A stretch of 64,000 nucleotides of DNA from Pyricularia pennisetigena (lineage: Eukaryota > Ascomycota > Sordariomycetes > Magnaporthales > Pyriculariaceae): positions 3,270,543-3,334,542 of the forward strand of contig NC_043743.1 in assembly GCF_004337985.1 (NCBI RefSeq), given 5' to 3'. Positions 13,282 through 25,178 of this stretch are shown here, piece by piece (position 1 is the stretch's first letter; the number at the start of each line of letters is the position of its first letter). The position numbers and the translations under genes are program-made. The notes below the pieces were generated by a model. It was not told where the DNA came from. It worked only from the letters and a program-made list of their open reading frames with translations, and made no database searches.

Positions 13282-15703
13282 GCTGTTCCGCAGCAACATA
13301 TCTTTTGTCTTTTGTCGCACCTCGGAAGTTGTGTGTGGTCTCTATCTGTGTCTGCGTATGTGTTGTAAATAAGTAAGGTTCGTGTATGATGCCGGACTTT
13401 GTGCATCCGACAACTTACTTTTGCTTCTCGCACATAGTTGTTCGTTTATCCTGCCCCTAGATGTTTCTTTTCACACTAACTCTTTCTTTTTCCCAACCCC
13501 CTTGACATCTCAGTGGCACCCCAAGGGAGTCTGGGCTCCATATGCATGCCCCTCATGTGGATCGGCTACAGGTCAAAAACGTTCCCGGTTCCAAGAACAA
13601 AACCATGTTGGTCTCCCTGCCGTTTGACTTGAATTTCTCCAACCTATCACCAACATGTTCTTTTAAGCCTAACTTGCCTGCTTAGTCAATACATACACAT
13701 CAAAACTCAATATAGAAAAGGTTGTATAGTGGAACCATGCTTACCGTCCGGCTTCATGTGGTCATTTCATGATAGGTAATTTCACGTCAACTCAATATCG
13801 CTGTTAATGTTGGCAGACTAGGGATAGTCGACTTACAGTCGATCATCGCCAAACGGAGGACTGGTATCTTTATGGTTTTCTTGTATAGAATATTCATGAT
13901 CGGTTCGCAAAATCATATCCAAGTCTCACCTTGACCAAACCGCAAATCTTGAAATCGTAGGAACTCCCGGGATGTAAACACAACTCCCATAACTCCCATA
14001 TCGATTTCCATCTCCAGAAAGCCTATATAGTCAGAGATGGCTTACCTTGTCTCCGTAACCACTGTCGCATTCATCCAAGGACTCCAGCCAGGAAAAAAAA
14101 AAAAAAAAAAGTCGTTTCCTGATTCCTCATACCGGGACAGAACATGTCTTATTGAATAATACCATCAAGGACGTTTCCCCGTACCCGGCGATGGGCACAT
14201 GGACGGAAACGCAGAACACGTCTATCTGCTCGACATTGTACGACGCCCCGCTCATGTGAGTAAACGTTGTCGATGAGCAATGGACAGCACTGAGTTGCCG
14301 CCGAGTCTTAAGGATCCGATTGTGTTTTGGTGCTTTTCTTCGCGCCAGCCCATCGACGGACTCTTGCTTCCGTTGGGCGTGTAGACATGGCTATTTGCCA
14401 CAGCAAAACGCACGAGTATGTCAAAAAACTGGTCACAACAATCAAAAACATAATGGAGATTAAATGTCGCATGTCCGATGACTGTAACGGGTCAACAGCT
14501 TGGTGACCCCTTTCGCCCTCAGGCGCATCACAGCGGCCAACTCTACTGGCGTGGTATCACCTGTAATATAAAGATCCACAAGGCCTTTTTTCCCTTGGAG
14601 ATCGCGTTGGTTGGTCGCCTTTTCGTTGGCTGGTAGCGCAATCGTCGCCTTCATGGCTGCTACTCTGTACTCTGCACCTTGCTTCAATCTCAGCTGTTCG
14701 GTTTTAGTTGGCTTGCATAAACCTCTCCGTCGTTGTTAAAGCGGTTATACTTTCATGTCTGATCCCAAGTCCAATTGCCACTTCATCTTGACCGACATGT
14801 GATGCCGTGCTTTTGTGATAAGCTTTCACATCTGGTGACCTGTATCTTGACTGCCATTACAATCGCACACACTGACATCTGACTCCGGCTAGTCCATCAC
14901 CGCGACTCCTTTATTTCGAGGCCCTGTGGTCTATCTGACAAGATTTACTTACCAGCACTCATGGGAACAAAATCCAAATCAACACGGCTAGGACAAGGGC
15001 GTGGCTAGATGAAGTTGCTTGGAACAAGAATGACAAAGACAGTGAGTGATCTCCGCGCAAGCTACATCACAAGCCGACATGCCTTCAGATGAATTATTTG
15101 GTGGAGCGGACTTTCAGAAGGCGTGCAAAGCTGTTATCGCCGCTCTTCATCGTCTACATGTCTGACTTCAGGGGTGGAAAAGGTGAAGCTGCGACCATCT
15201 GTTGACTCGCTGGGGGATTTTAACCCCCTCGCTTGACCGACACCACATCTAGCACAGTTGCCAGACGAGAAGACGCATCAAGAGACGGCAACGGCCATGT
15301 TTCCGCACCAGAAGATACGTGTACCTTTACCGCAGTTTTGGCACCACGGCCGTGAAAATGACGATTTAAACACTAGGCTTGTCGCTCATCAGACAATGAA
15401 TACTTGAAGAACCGGCGGGATATGTGTGGTTTTCTTGCTGCTCCGACAAAGACTTTTCAATGACGCCTATCCTGAGCCCGGATAGTCTCAGTCCGGGGCT
15501 CCAGAGCCTGCAAGGAAATATGCCGCGTTGATGTCTGCAGTCCTCTACAAACTTAGTTTTCATAGGATATGATCTTTACGGGAAGATGAAATATGGCGAT
15601 ATCAGTTTGGCCGGGCGTCCAGCCACGGAAAACATAAGCATTATCCTTCAGTTCGCCAGCGTCCCACTATCCGTGCTGCCAAAGCAAAAACAAAACCTTC
15701 AAC
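13282..15703. other. Gene-poor intergenic stretch
   Basis: 2.4 kb with no recognisable coding sequence. It holds an A-run near 14093-14110 and short open frames without family features. Confidence 0.45.
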
Positions 15704-16064
15704 ATGGCGGACGAATGTTTCATCGCGCTGGTGGAAATGCACATGACGCAGCTCGTCTTCCACGACAAATGGCCTGGCCGGTTTCGAAGATGACTGCCAG
15801 AACAAACACGTCGCCCGTCAGCCGTGCCGCAGGCGGGTCAAGAAGGGCAAGCTTTCGACGTATGGCTTTACAAGCGACAAAATGGGGTTTACCTTTCGCG
15901 ACAGACCACCAATGTGCCAGCTCCTGCTCCTGACGGCGACGGCTCTTTCGGGTGGTGGTGCGACGGCCTTGGATCCCGTCAGCATCCTGCTTTACGACGG
16001 CGATGAAACCGCGGCTGTGATGAGCTGCGAGTTCGCGTACGTCGGGCCTGCGCAGTTCGCCTAA
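15704..16064 (+). pseudogene. Unrecognised decayed coding locus
   Basis: An ATG at 15704 opens a frame reading MADECFIALVEMHMTQLVFH that stops after 29 codons at 15791-15793. Protein-like sequence then continues in two frames: FDVWLYKRQNGVYLSRQTTN in the same frame after the stop, and LDPVSILLYDGDETAAVMSC in the next frame, ending at 16064. This pattern of plausible segments jumping frame suggests a gene broken by small indels rather than an intact multi-exon gene; I could not join the pieces with good splice sites. I do not recognise the family. It could also be chance open sequence in a GC-richer patch. Confidence 0.3.
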
Positions 16065-16264
16065 AACATTTCAGTTGATGCTGCTGGATCAACCCGGATG
16101 TGTGTGGCAGAGGGACTTGCAAAGATGAATGCGGGTCTACGAGCCGCATCTCGAGACATCTCTACGTGCCATGGGTGGGAGCATGAAGCAGGGATCCACA
16201 GGCAGTAGGGCGACCTCGGCCACGCAGAATATACGAGAGAAAGCCGGAGGACCGGCCCGTTCTG

Positions 16265-16645
16265 ATGAGACTACACAGCGTGAGGGAAATGGGAGCTTTT
16301 GACGCAATGTTTTGGACATGGCAGTGGAGCAGCGATGGCGGGCGGACGAGACTGCAGCTCTTGACGGACGAACGGAGCAGGTTACGATGGATGGAGCAGT
16401 TTCTGAAGCACAAGATGGAGGCTTCTAGACCGAGTGTCCCGGTGGAATGGAACAGGGCTGAGGCGGCAATGCACCTGTCGGAAATGCTGTTGGAGCGGTT
16501 GTGGCTGGGGCTTGTTTGCGTTGATGCAGACTTGTGGGATGGCCTGGGCATCCCGGTCTGCGGTAGAAGAGGCCATCTTAGCATTCGGGGATTGATATCG
16601 CCAAGTTTATATGTGGATCATATGAGGCCCGGGCGTAATGAATAA
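16265..16645 (+). CDS. Hypothetical protein, 126 aa, possibly the 3' part of a decayed gene
   Basis: An open frame of 126 codons with a charged, amphipathic composition and many Trp residues (for example FWTWQWSSDGGRTRLQLLTD and WLGLVCVDADLWDGLGIP). The frame stays open upstream of the ATG for about 20 codons, up to a TGA near 16182, so the true start may be a splice junction or the locus may be broken. It follows 200 bases after the decayed locus at 15704-16064, in the same frame as that locus's first ATG, so both may be pieces of one former gene. No domain is recognised. Confidence 0.3.
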   Translation: MRLHSVREMGAFDAMFWTWQWSSDGGRTRLQLLTDERSRLRWMEQFLKHKMEASRPSVPVEWNRAEAAMHLSEMLLERLWLGLVCVDADLWDGLGIPVCGRRGHLSIRGLISPSLYVDHMRPGRNE

Positions 16646-16843
16646 AATGTATCTTTATAGTTTTAAAATAGTACAAAAGCTATGTTGACATAATGTTTGT
16701 AGTTCAAATATGACTAGGTAGCCACCGCGATGAGACACCAGCCTGAACGTCCAATATCAAACCCTATTTGTCAAGTTCTGAAACCCATCTGTTTACAAAG
16801 CGCAGCCACCCACCCCCCTTCTCCCTCTCAACAGCAGCTACTA

Positions 16844-17257
16844 CTACATCCATGCCTTTTCCCGAACCAACCCCCCCCCNNNNNNNNNNNNNNNNNNNNN
16901 NNNNNNNNNNNNNNNNNNNNNNNNNNNNNNNNNNNNNNNNNNNNNNNNNNNNNNNNNNNNCTTTTGCTGCTGCGCCACGGTGCACTTTTGGCTGTAGCAG
17001 CCGTAGGCGCCCGTGGCCACCAGCAGGCCGCAGCACTGCTTGGTGCCGTCGTGGCAGGTTCCGCACACGGGCGGGCCGGTCTGGCTGCCGCTGACGCTCT
17101 TCTCGGTGGGCGCTTCGACCTTTTCGGCGGCGGGGCTGACCAGCACGGCCGGGAGTGCGCTGTTGGACAGGTCGGTCACGGCGCTGCTGAGGTCGGCGGG
17201 GGCGGCCGTGGCGAGGAGGGCGCCGAGGAGGGCGCCGATGCTGAGTGAGGCCTTCAT
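16844..17257 (-). CDS. Small cysteine-rich secreted protein, interrupted by an assembly gap
   Basis: The minus-strand frame starts at ATG 17257 with MKASLSIGALLGALLATAAP, a textbook signal peptide, followed by an acidic, Ala/Ser-rich stretch and then a cysteine cluster CGTCHDGTKQCCGLLVATG with two further Cys in GCYSQKC. This is the layout of small fungal secreted proteins (apoplastic or effector-like), but I do not recognise the family; it is not a hydrophobin because the eight-Cys spacing is absent. After residue 99 the frame runs into 81 undetermined bases (16880-16960) bordered by a C9 run, so the C-terminus, reading frame and any intron past the gap are unknown. The true end may lie left of 16844. 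Confidence 0.6.
   Translation of the reverse strand: MKASLSIGALLGALLATAAPADLSSAVTDLSNSALPAVLVSPAAEKVEAPTEKSVSGSQTGPPVCGTCHDGTKQCCGLLVATGAYGCYSQKCTVAQQQKXXXXXXXXXXXXXXXXXXXXXXXXXXXGGGLVREKAWM
16880..16960. other. Assembly gap (81 N)
   Basis: A run of undetermined bases directly after C9 on the left. It truncates the small secreted protein gene on the minus strand. Gap size may be arbitrary. Confidence 0.99.
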
Positions 17258-20245
17258 TTTTTTTTGGGGTCTGCTTTGGGGAGCCTGGATGTTGTTGGTG
17301 GAGTTGTGGTCGGTGGTTTGGCGGTCTTGGGAGGAGATGTGGCTTGCGTTTCTTGGGCTGGACAGGGAGGAAACCTCCGAGTTGTCAACGTTTCCGAGGT
17401 AGAGAATGGAAGGGAATAAACAGTAAAAACGAATGAATGATGCTCCCCAGGCTCCAGGCTGTTGAACGAATGTGACGATTTTGCTTTAAATTGTGAGCCT
17501 CGTAGTAGCACGCCGGATCACAGTAGATCTGGGCCGTAACGTCATTTTAAGGCGGCTCAGAGCAAACGCTGTGGCAAAAACATTACATTTAACTCATCTA
17601 CTTACTCTCCGACGATAACACGCCAGCTGGTGAGCGAACATGGCTTCGTATTTTGGCGCGAAAATACCTTGGCATTGGATCATATTTTTCCAGGGGAAGA
17701 TGCTCCTTTGCCCGCAGGAGCTTTAGCGTGAACCGCTACCTTGACAGCTCGGACTTGGGTCGTTTGACGAGCAGCTCGTACCTGGATTTGATGAACTTGA
17801 GCATCTAAAATAGGTAAACTATCTGTCTGGAAAGGGACCATGGCAATTGGTCTACGCAACAGGACCTCTGGATACGTTTGTACCACGATATTTTACACAA
17901 TGCTCGTCTCAGTGACCCTGTCTGTATTGTTTTTGGCATCAATAAATAATTCCATAATACGAAATACTAGCTCATATCGTTTCTTCATGTTTTGTTTGCC
18001 ACCGTCCGTGGAGATTGGAGGGAATTTCCAAAGATTGTAACACCGACTCAGCTGGCTGGCCGCTAAGTCTAACTGGAGTAGACGAGGAAAGATGGCGCCG
18101 TGAGCTACTGACGAAATAAATCCAAGAGGCCCCAGCGCCGAGGCAATCTAAGGAAAGGGAAAACGACCAAAAAAAAAAAAAAAAAAAAAAAAAGTCCCTA
18201 GATCCTAATTCTAACCGTTCTCCAACAAACATGGGCTGACCACGAAAGAGGGCTGTTTCTTCACCACATCTTGTGGTGGGTAAAGTTTCAACACATCCGT
18301 GACCTTATTCGCTTTGGTTTGGCGATCAATGCCCCGTCTCGTCAGCGCAAGTGTTATCTCCGGGAGGTTATTTTCAGGACTTCAAGGCGTCATTCATTGG
18401 TGGGTCGGGCTATGGAGCCGAATAAGCTTGATGTTGCACTCGAACACAGCATCGTAAATAGCACATCTCTCTGGGGCAATACAGGAACACTTTCATGTGT
18501 CATGTGGTGTGATTAAGGCAGATTGTGGACTTGGGCCGGGAGGGGCCCTGGGAGCATGGGCCAAAAATGGGAGGGACGGAAGCGGAACGAAAATGGGCTG
18601 CATCTCATGGAATCCTTGCCGGGGTTGTAAATTTATCATCAGATTCTCCAGTTCTGCCTGCGTTTCGGTCCGTCGATGAAGCTGAATGGGATGCTGAGTG
18701 CAACAATGTAAGGATGAGTGCAAGTGGTTGGTTGGTTGGTTGGTTGGTTGGTTGGTTGGTTGGTGGTGGTGGTAATTGATGGTGGTGGTGGTGGGGGTGG
18801 TGTTTGTGTGGGGGAGAGTGCCTTTTCAAAAAGGCCGTACCACACTCACAGCAGTACCATCCACAGCAGTTAACCCCCTAATTACAGCACAGCGCAATAA
18901 TTACACTAAATTATCAGCACACTGTGGAAAGAGGAAGGGAAGTCCCCTGATGATGTCTGCTGTGGGTTCGGGTTGATTGGATCCCGTGGAGGTCGGACCC
19001 CACATGCCCCGAACCCCAATTCGGACTTGGACCCGAAAACGTGCCGTGTTGCGCAGGCGTGAATCAATCGCATCGCGTTGCATTGCATTTCGTTGACTTT
19101 CGTCTTCGATGTCGTTCCCCATCGACCACTACGTGCGTGTCTGTGTGTGCGTGTTGTGCGTGTGTCTAGTTACCTGCCTTGTTGAGCAACCTGCTCATCA
19201 GGAACAATCCAATCTCCTGAATGGGAGATGCAATGCATATCATGATTTTAGCATGTTAATTGCCGTTCAACAGCTCTCGTCCAGTCGTCCGCATCCAGTC
19301 TTTATAAAAGATCAGACATAATAATCACCTCACACTAACCCACCTACCCTTTTTTTTTTTTTTTTACCTACCCAAGCTGGGTGAGTAGGTTCAGGTACAT
19401 ATGATCGCCAAACATGACAATAATTCATCTGGACTAATTAATGATTCGTACTCAATAATTGAGATAGATCTCTTTCCCAGCAGAAAGCCGTCGAAACAAC
19501 AGCTCCTCCATCAATCGGCCTGATCGTCGATTTTCGCATCGCTCCTCAGACACAAACCATACTCGTATATGTACAGTACAGCAGCTGCCAAGGTTGGAAA
19601 GCATTGACAGCTTGACAGAATCCACCTTGATTTAGAATCTGGTATCACCAAAAATACCTTTTGAGTCGCAGGGCGGAGTCCATATTACAGGGCTACGTTT
19701 CTCCACTTCTGCTAGAGTTAATCCTCACACTGAGCCACCGCCCACCCTATCATAGGTACAGACACGAATTTGTACAATCAAAGCATGGCCAGAGCGCTGC
19801 CTCCAGCGTCGAGTCTTGGGATGTCCCCTGAAGCTCACCCGCGCGCGCGGGGACCACTTCCAAGGAGTCCTCCCCCAGAGTGTAGGCGGTTTTCAAACTG
19901 ACTCGCCCGCCAAGGCCCCCTGGTCAAGACCAAACCCGTTCAGCCATACATTGGTCCAGATTAACAACCCAAACCATGTCTTGGGCTTCTGTTGTTACGA
20001 GGGGAGAGCCTGTCAAGGCCTGGTGGGTGTTATCTCCATCCTGTGTTTCCCCCTAGACTACAGTAGAGGGGGGGGGGTTTTCCTCTCTGCAGCATATGTT
20101 GATCTTGGTTTAAAGAAAACCCACCTCCCCACGAGATCATCACCACACTCGCGCCTCTGGCTTCTTCATACCCAGCCCAGTTATACTGTCCCGAGATGGA
20201 TTTGCGGCCAGCTTTGACTAGTCGCCACCGTCGTCTCGAGGAAAA
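17258..20245. other. 3 kb intergenic stretch with poly-A and GGTT microsatellite
   Basis: No gene recognised. Contents include A25 at 18169-18193, the TGGT repeat at 18725-18764, a GT-rich stretch near 19131-19167 and a short inverted repeat around a T-run at 19341-19400 (TACCTACCCAAGCTGGGTGAGTA). The right-hand kilobase is the likely promoter and 5' UTR of the GPCR gene. Confidence 0.5.
18725..18764. repeat. (TGGT)n microsatellite
   Basis: About nine tandem TGGT units, passing directly into TGG repeats up to about 18775. Intergenic. Confidence 0.95.
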
Positions 20246-22106
20246 ATGTCGACGTACGAGCCGGAAATCAGGGCTGCAACTTTAGCAGGCAGCTTGCTAT
20301 CATGCCTGGCGACGTCTGCTGTGCTGGTGTCCTTTGTGGCCTACAGAAAGGAGCAGCGCACATTTCGTCATGTTTTAATCTTGAATCTCACCTTGTCTGG
20401 TACGTAATTGTATCAACTTAACTACCTACCTACTTTTACTCCAAAGGGATTCAACCGGGCATGCTTTGCAAGTCCGTCCAGAGCTGACAACAAACCCCCG
20501 TCTAGAGTTTATCAACTCCCTCAACAACTCCATATCGGGAACAATCAGTATTCGAGACAAAGAGATTGAGCCCGGGGTTGCGTGTACCGTGAATGGTTTC
20601 GTGGGCCAACTGTCTGTGCAGGCCGCCGACTTCAGCATATTGGCCATAGCCATCGTCACCCTTCTCACCGTCACCCGCCGCGCCTTCCTCCCCGCCGCCT
20701 CAACCGGCAAAAAGATCTTTCTCGCCACGTTGGTCTGGATCGTGCCGCTCTTCACCAGCACTTTTGCCACGGCGCAGGGAGCCATGGCACCCGTTGCCGG
20801 CAACTGGTGCTGGATCACAGCCTCGAGGCCCGACCTGCGATACGCCCTCACCCACGGCTGGAGGTTCCTGGTAATATTCAGCACCATAATCATCTACGCG
20901 TACATTTGGTGGTACATGAGCCGTCACTTCCACAGCATGGTTCAGATCCAACGCACGGGCTTGACCGAGGATTCAACCGGGACTGATTCCAGCGTCGGCA
21001 CCACGTCGTCCGGGGGCACCGTCTTGTCCGTCGCCAACACGACCGCGACGGGTGGCTCGTCAAAAAAGTCCATGGCTGAGGAATCGCCGCCGGCGCAGGG
21101 CAAGAAGAAGGGCGTGAGCTGGACCCACAGCATCCGAAGCGTGCGCAAACACAAGGGGGAGGACGAGGAGGAGGTTCAGGCGCTGCCGGACGGCGCAGCA
21201 CCTCCGGACATCAAGGAGACGGAGCTCTTGGACGCCGGCCCGCAGGCGCCCGCCATCCGACTCGAAAAGCCGCCGCCGTCACGCAAGGGGTCTCGAACCA
21301 GCGGGCATGGGTTCGGGTTGTCATATCTCCATGAGGAGGACAAGGGCCTGCTCTCACCGCCGGCGGTCAGAACAGCAAACACCCAAGAAGTGCCGGCGCC
21401 CGTGGGTCCGACGCAGCCTTCCACCACGCGGAAATCAGGGATGGTCTCGTGGAAGCTCCCCGACATCCCCCCGAGTCCCAAGGGCTCGTGGCGCCACAAC
21501 TTCAAGGACTTTGGCGTGCAGGGCAGCCCCTCGCGGAGCCCCACGGCAAGCCCCGTCCCGATGCGACCGCTCTCCCAACTGCCCCTAACCCCGCAGCGGG
21601 AGGCATCGGCGGCGCGCGGTGGCAAGATGGAAAACAAGCAGCAGAGCCCCCGCTGGGAACCGCCGTGGCGCGACAGCAACAACGCAAGCCCTCGGCCGGG
21701 GCGGTCCTTTTCCCTGTGGCCACTGCCGAGCCCGCGGAGCCCGTGGCGCGAGGGCAGCAGGATGACGAGTCCGTTCCGGCAGGCGCAGGGACGACAGCCC
21801 GTCACGCTCATGACCAACGCGAGCGAGTTCCCGATGCGCCGGCAGACGCGCCAGGTCGAGAAGGAGATCAAGCGGATGATGCTGCTCAACGCCTATCCCA
21901 TCTTTTACGTGCTGCTCTCGATCCCGGGCCTCGTCAACCGCCTGATCGAGGCCACCGGCATCCACGTGCCCGCCCACACCTCGCAGGCCCTGCAGGCCCC
22001 CGTGCAGTTCATCGGCCTGGCCAACGCGCTGACGTACGGATTCAACAAGCACGTCAGGCACCGCATCAGGGGTGACTGGCGCGCACTGCGTGGGCGCGCA
22101 CCGTGA
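20246..22106 (+). CDS. cAMP-receptor-like G-protein-coupled receptor
   Basis: Two exons, 20246-20399 and 20506-22106, with a 106-bp intron (GTACGT donor, TCTAG acceptor) that joins NLTLS to EFINSLNNSISG; product 584 residues. Seven hydrophobic segments fit a plasma-membrane GPCR: TM1 in exon 1 (about 9-32), TM2 about 42-63, TM3 about 77-108, TM4 about 120-141, TM5 about 168-190, TM6 about 512-532 and TM7 about 547-566. WCWI at 152-155 in the second extracellular loop is typical of the Dictyostelium cAMP-receptor-like fungal class. The third intracellular loop is very long (about 192-505), disordered, Ser/Pro/Arg-rich and likely phosphorylated. By family it would couple to heterotrimeric G proteins; the ligand is unknown. 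The start ATG has an A-rich context (GAAAAATGTC). Confidence 0.9.
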
Positions 22107-24134
22107 AAACAATAAGCCAAACAGAAAAATAAACAGGTTTACGCCAAAAGCTTTACTCACCTACCTAACGGGGACTTGAGATACAGGGAACCAGAGGAAT
22201 TCTACGTTAGATTGACAATCGCTCAGGCATGTACAGACTTTTTATCTTGTATTATTTTTTGTTCTTGTTTTTGTTTTGTTTTTCTGGTTGGTTATTTTTT
22301 TTTTTTTATTTATCTTCTCACTATTTATTTTTGGGCTCGGACTGGAGGGATCAAGGCTGGGAAACTTTCCATCGTTGTCTATGGTTTCTCAGGTATGTTT
22401 GTTTTGTATTACGACTGACGATCGTTTATAATACCCCCCTTCTATCGCTCAGCAGAAAAATGGGAAAGCGTGTTTTTTTTTGGTTGCTTAATCTTTTTGT
22501 TTCTTTTTTTTTTTTTCTTTTTCTCTGTGTTCTATTTATCTTTCTATTTTCCCCCCATCATCAGATATTTTACATTCTGTTTTTAATGCCAAGGAAAACC
22601 TATTTTCCCCCTACTTGGGGTTTAGTTGGATTAATTGTTCACGGACATCAAACGGGCCAAGTGTGATGTTGAGGTGGGAGCGGGAGGATCATGCGGCTTG
22701 GGGAAAGGTAAAAAAGAAACAAAAAACCAAGGCTAGCAGTAGTATAGTAATAAACCTTCAGCGTCACATGCGCCACAGCGCTGCTCCTCCACATGTCTCA
22801 ACCTTCAACACGCCCAAAGTCCTCAGAGCATAATAAACGAGGCCCCAGAAGCGGGTTTTGTCAGGGCCGAACGGGGCGGCGCCCGGGTGAAGGCCTGTAG
22901 CATCTCGACCATTCTTTTCCCTCCCTCTCCCTTTTCTAGTGGGATATTTTTTTTTTTTCGCGACTCGGCTTCTTTGGCTTTGCTGAACAGACACTGCAGT
23001 GGTCGTTTCTTTTTTTCCCCCCAAATATGAGATTGTTCTGTGTGTGGTGGAAAGAAGAAAGAGTAAAGGAAAAAACGATCCGCGAACAAGGATAACTCCT
23101 TCCCCCGAAAGTCCAGGATACCTGGCCTCGGGCTGAACAGCAAAGACGTTTCCGGCTGGAGTTGACCGCCAAAAAAAAAAGTCGGCAGAAAAGCAAGGCA
23201 TTGACCAAGTTGGGGCTGACTCCTTGTTTTTTTTTTCTCTCTGTTGCTGTTTTCTGCACCAAGAAAGGACGGGACCCCTGGCCAATTCCGAGTGACCGGA
23301 TTGACGGCTTTCCTCGACATGCAGGCACACCCTCCCCCCACCCTCCCGTGTTGACGTTATGTATGGGTAAGGTTTTTGTTTCTTTGCCAAAAATCCTTTA
23401 TTTACCTTTTTTTTTTTTCCCTCTCGCACTGTTAACCCCCTTTCCCACCCATCAGACTTTAAACTCGACACGACGTTATTCCCGTAGTGGCTAGATAGTT
23501 TCCCGTCAAGGCACAAAGTTCTGGATTATCTGAAGGATTCCGCAAAGGCAAAAAAGAATCAGACCATCGCAAAGAAGACCTGATTCTTTTGAATTTCCCA
23601 TCCGCTTCAAATGTAGAGAAGTGCTGTTTTTAGTCTAGTGCCTGGACAATAAACGAGTCCAAAAGGTGAGCTGAAGTATGCATATGCAGCCAAAACTAGG
23701 GAACATCCTTGAGCAGCAGTCCCATCTTTGGGTGGAAAATCATATAGAAGGTTATAATCTTGAGTTTTGTATTTGTGCTATCATGTTAAGAAAAAGTCTA
23801 TTATGTTCAGGTTCTAGTAAACAACGTGGGTGGATGTGCAACCACGCACGTGTCGCTGTCTCGCTCTATACCTTAGCTTCCAACACCCTACAGTCGACGT
23901 GTATTGAGTCAAAACGACGCTTGTTGCAAAGTCCAGCAAGCCCCGTTTGGCGAGGAAGTATAATCATGTGATGGATGTCGTGAAAGCGGGCTGACTGGCC
24001 GACTGCTCGGCAGAAAAGCCCTTGAAAATCCCCGAAACCCAAAAAAAAAGACCGCAGGTTTCTCGGATTCAGTTCAGAGAACCCTCGGTTTCAAAACCAG
24101 AAGAAGAAAAAAAAGAGAGGGAGGGAGATTTCCT
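22107..24134. other. Intergenic stretch between convergent GPCR and THEM6-like genes
   Basis: 2 kb with T-rich and A-rich tracts (for example near 22294-22308 and 23409-23420). No supported gene. A perfect TGAGTCA occurs near 23905 but no nearby gene start uses it. Confidence 0.5.
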
Positions 24135-25178
24135 TTACGCCGGGCTAAAACGTCCCAGGGCGTCATGTTTCCCGCCGTCAAACTCAGCCTGGAGCCCATC
24201 GAGGGCGGCAAAATGTTCAGCAAAGACGAGCCCTTGCCTCCGCTTGCTCTCGACCTTTTTCCAGTCCCACTCGGCATACGTCTCGTCGACGTCGGACAGG
24301 TCGTCGGGCGTACCCGTCTCGGAGTCGCCGCCGCACCACCCCTCGCCGGGCCTCTCCGGCAGTAGGCCGCTGGCCTCGAGCACGATGGCCGGGTGGACGG
24401 TGAAGCGGCCCTTCTTGCAAACGTAGCGCCCGACGGCGGTGGCGTAGACGTACTTTTGGAAGTCTTCGCTGCCGTCGTCGGCCACGGCGCCCGTGGCCTT
24501 GTTGCGCACCTTGCCAGACGCCCCGAGCTTGCTGCCCATGTCGAACCCCGTCGGCAGCACCTTGCCTTTTTCGACAAAGTAGCTGACCATGACCAGCCAC
24601 TTGCGGTCCCAGCTCAGCACCCTGGTCCAGATCTCGTAGCCCCGGTAGGGGAGTATTTCCCTCTTCCACGAGCAGAACGCAGACCCTAACGCCGTCGTCA
24701 GCGTCCCGGGGACCTCCTTCCCTTGCTTGTCGCGGATGACGATATCGCCGCTGCGTATCTTGCGCATGCCGTTGGCCAGCAGGTGCATGACGAGGTGCGT
24801 CCTGGCGACGTCAAGGTCGGTAAAGTAGGTCGAGTTGGACTTGTGCATGTTGTAGTCGGTCTCGAGGAGGGGCGCGTGCGATTGGCTGATGCTGTAGTGG
24901 AACAGCGCCCCCATGGGGAGCGGGTCGCGCGGCGCCAGTACGTGTCGGAACACGGTTCCCCACACCCGCGCCGTCCAGGCGAAGGGCATGTTTTTGCGGT
25001 TCGCCGCCACGAACACGAGCAGCAGGATCCGGCTGGTACGCCCCGGTCCCGTGAAGAAGTCGACCAGCGCCCGTTGCCAGTCGACCCGGAGCAGGCCGCG
25101 GCCCATGTAGGTGGCGGCGGCGGCGGTGAGCGGGAGCACGACGGAGACGACGCCGATTTTGGAGGCTGCGGACGCCAT
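24135..25178 (-). CDS. THEM6-like hotdog-fold (thioesterase-like) protein
   Basis: Single-exon gene of 347 residues. A hydrophobic segment at about 7-25 suggests a membrane anchor. The core carries the signature ETDYNMHKSNSTYFTDLDVA, matching the 4HBT/hotdog motif of the THEM6 family, followed by strands such as YEIWTRVLSWDRKWLVMVSY. Fungal members are often labelled 'capsule polysaccharide biosynthesis protein' or 'thioesterase superfamily'; the enzymatic role is not established for the family, so acyl-CoA thioesterase activity is only a possibility. The C-terminal 100 residues are charged and lack known domains. The start at 25178 was chosen because no longer in-frame ATG with coding character exists. 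It is convergent with the GPCR gene. Confidence 0.85.
   Translation of the reverse strand: MASAASKIGVVSVVLPLTAAAATYMGRGLLRVDWQRALVDFFTGPGRTSRILLLVFVAANRKNMPFAWTARVWGTVFRHVLAPRDPLPMGALFHYSISQSHAPLLETDYNMHKSNSTYFTDLDVARTHLVMHLLANGMRKIRSGDIVIRDKQGKEVPGTLTTALGSAFCSWKREILPYRGYEIWTRVLSWDRKWLVMVSYFVEKGKVLPTGFDMGSKLGASGKVRNKATGAVADDGSEDFQKYVYATAVGRYVCKKGRFTVHPAIVLEASGLLPERPGEGWCGGDSETGTPDDLSDVDETYAEWDWKKVESKRRQGLVFAEHFAALDGLQAEFDGGKHDALGRFSPA

Noticed and set aside
19816..20217. 133-codon open frame just upstream of the GPCR gene
   Set aside because: Lies in the expected 5' leader and promoter, with no conserved features; the receptor starts at 20246 with TM1 in exon 1.
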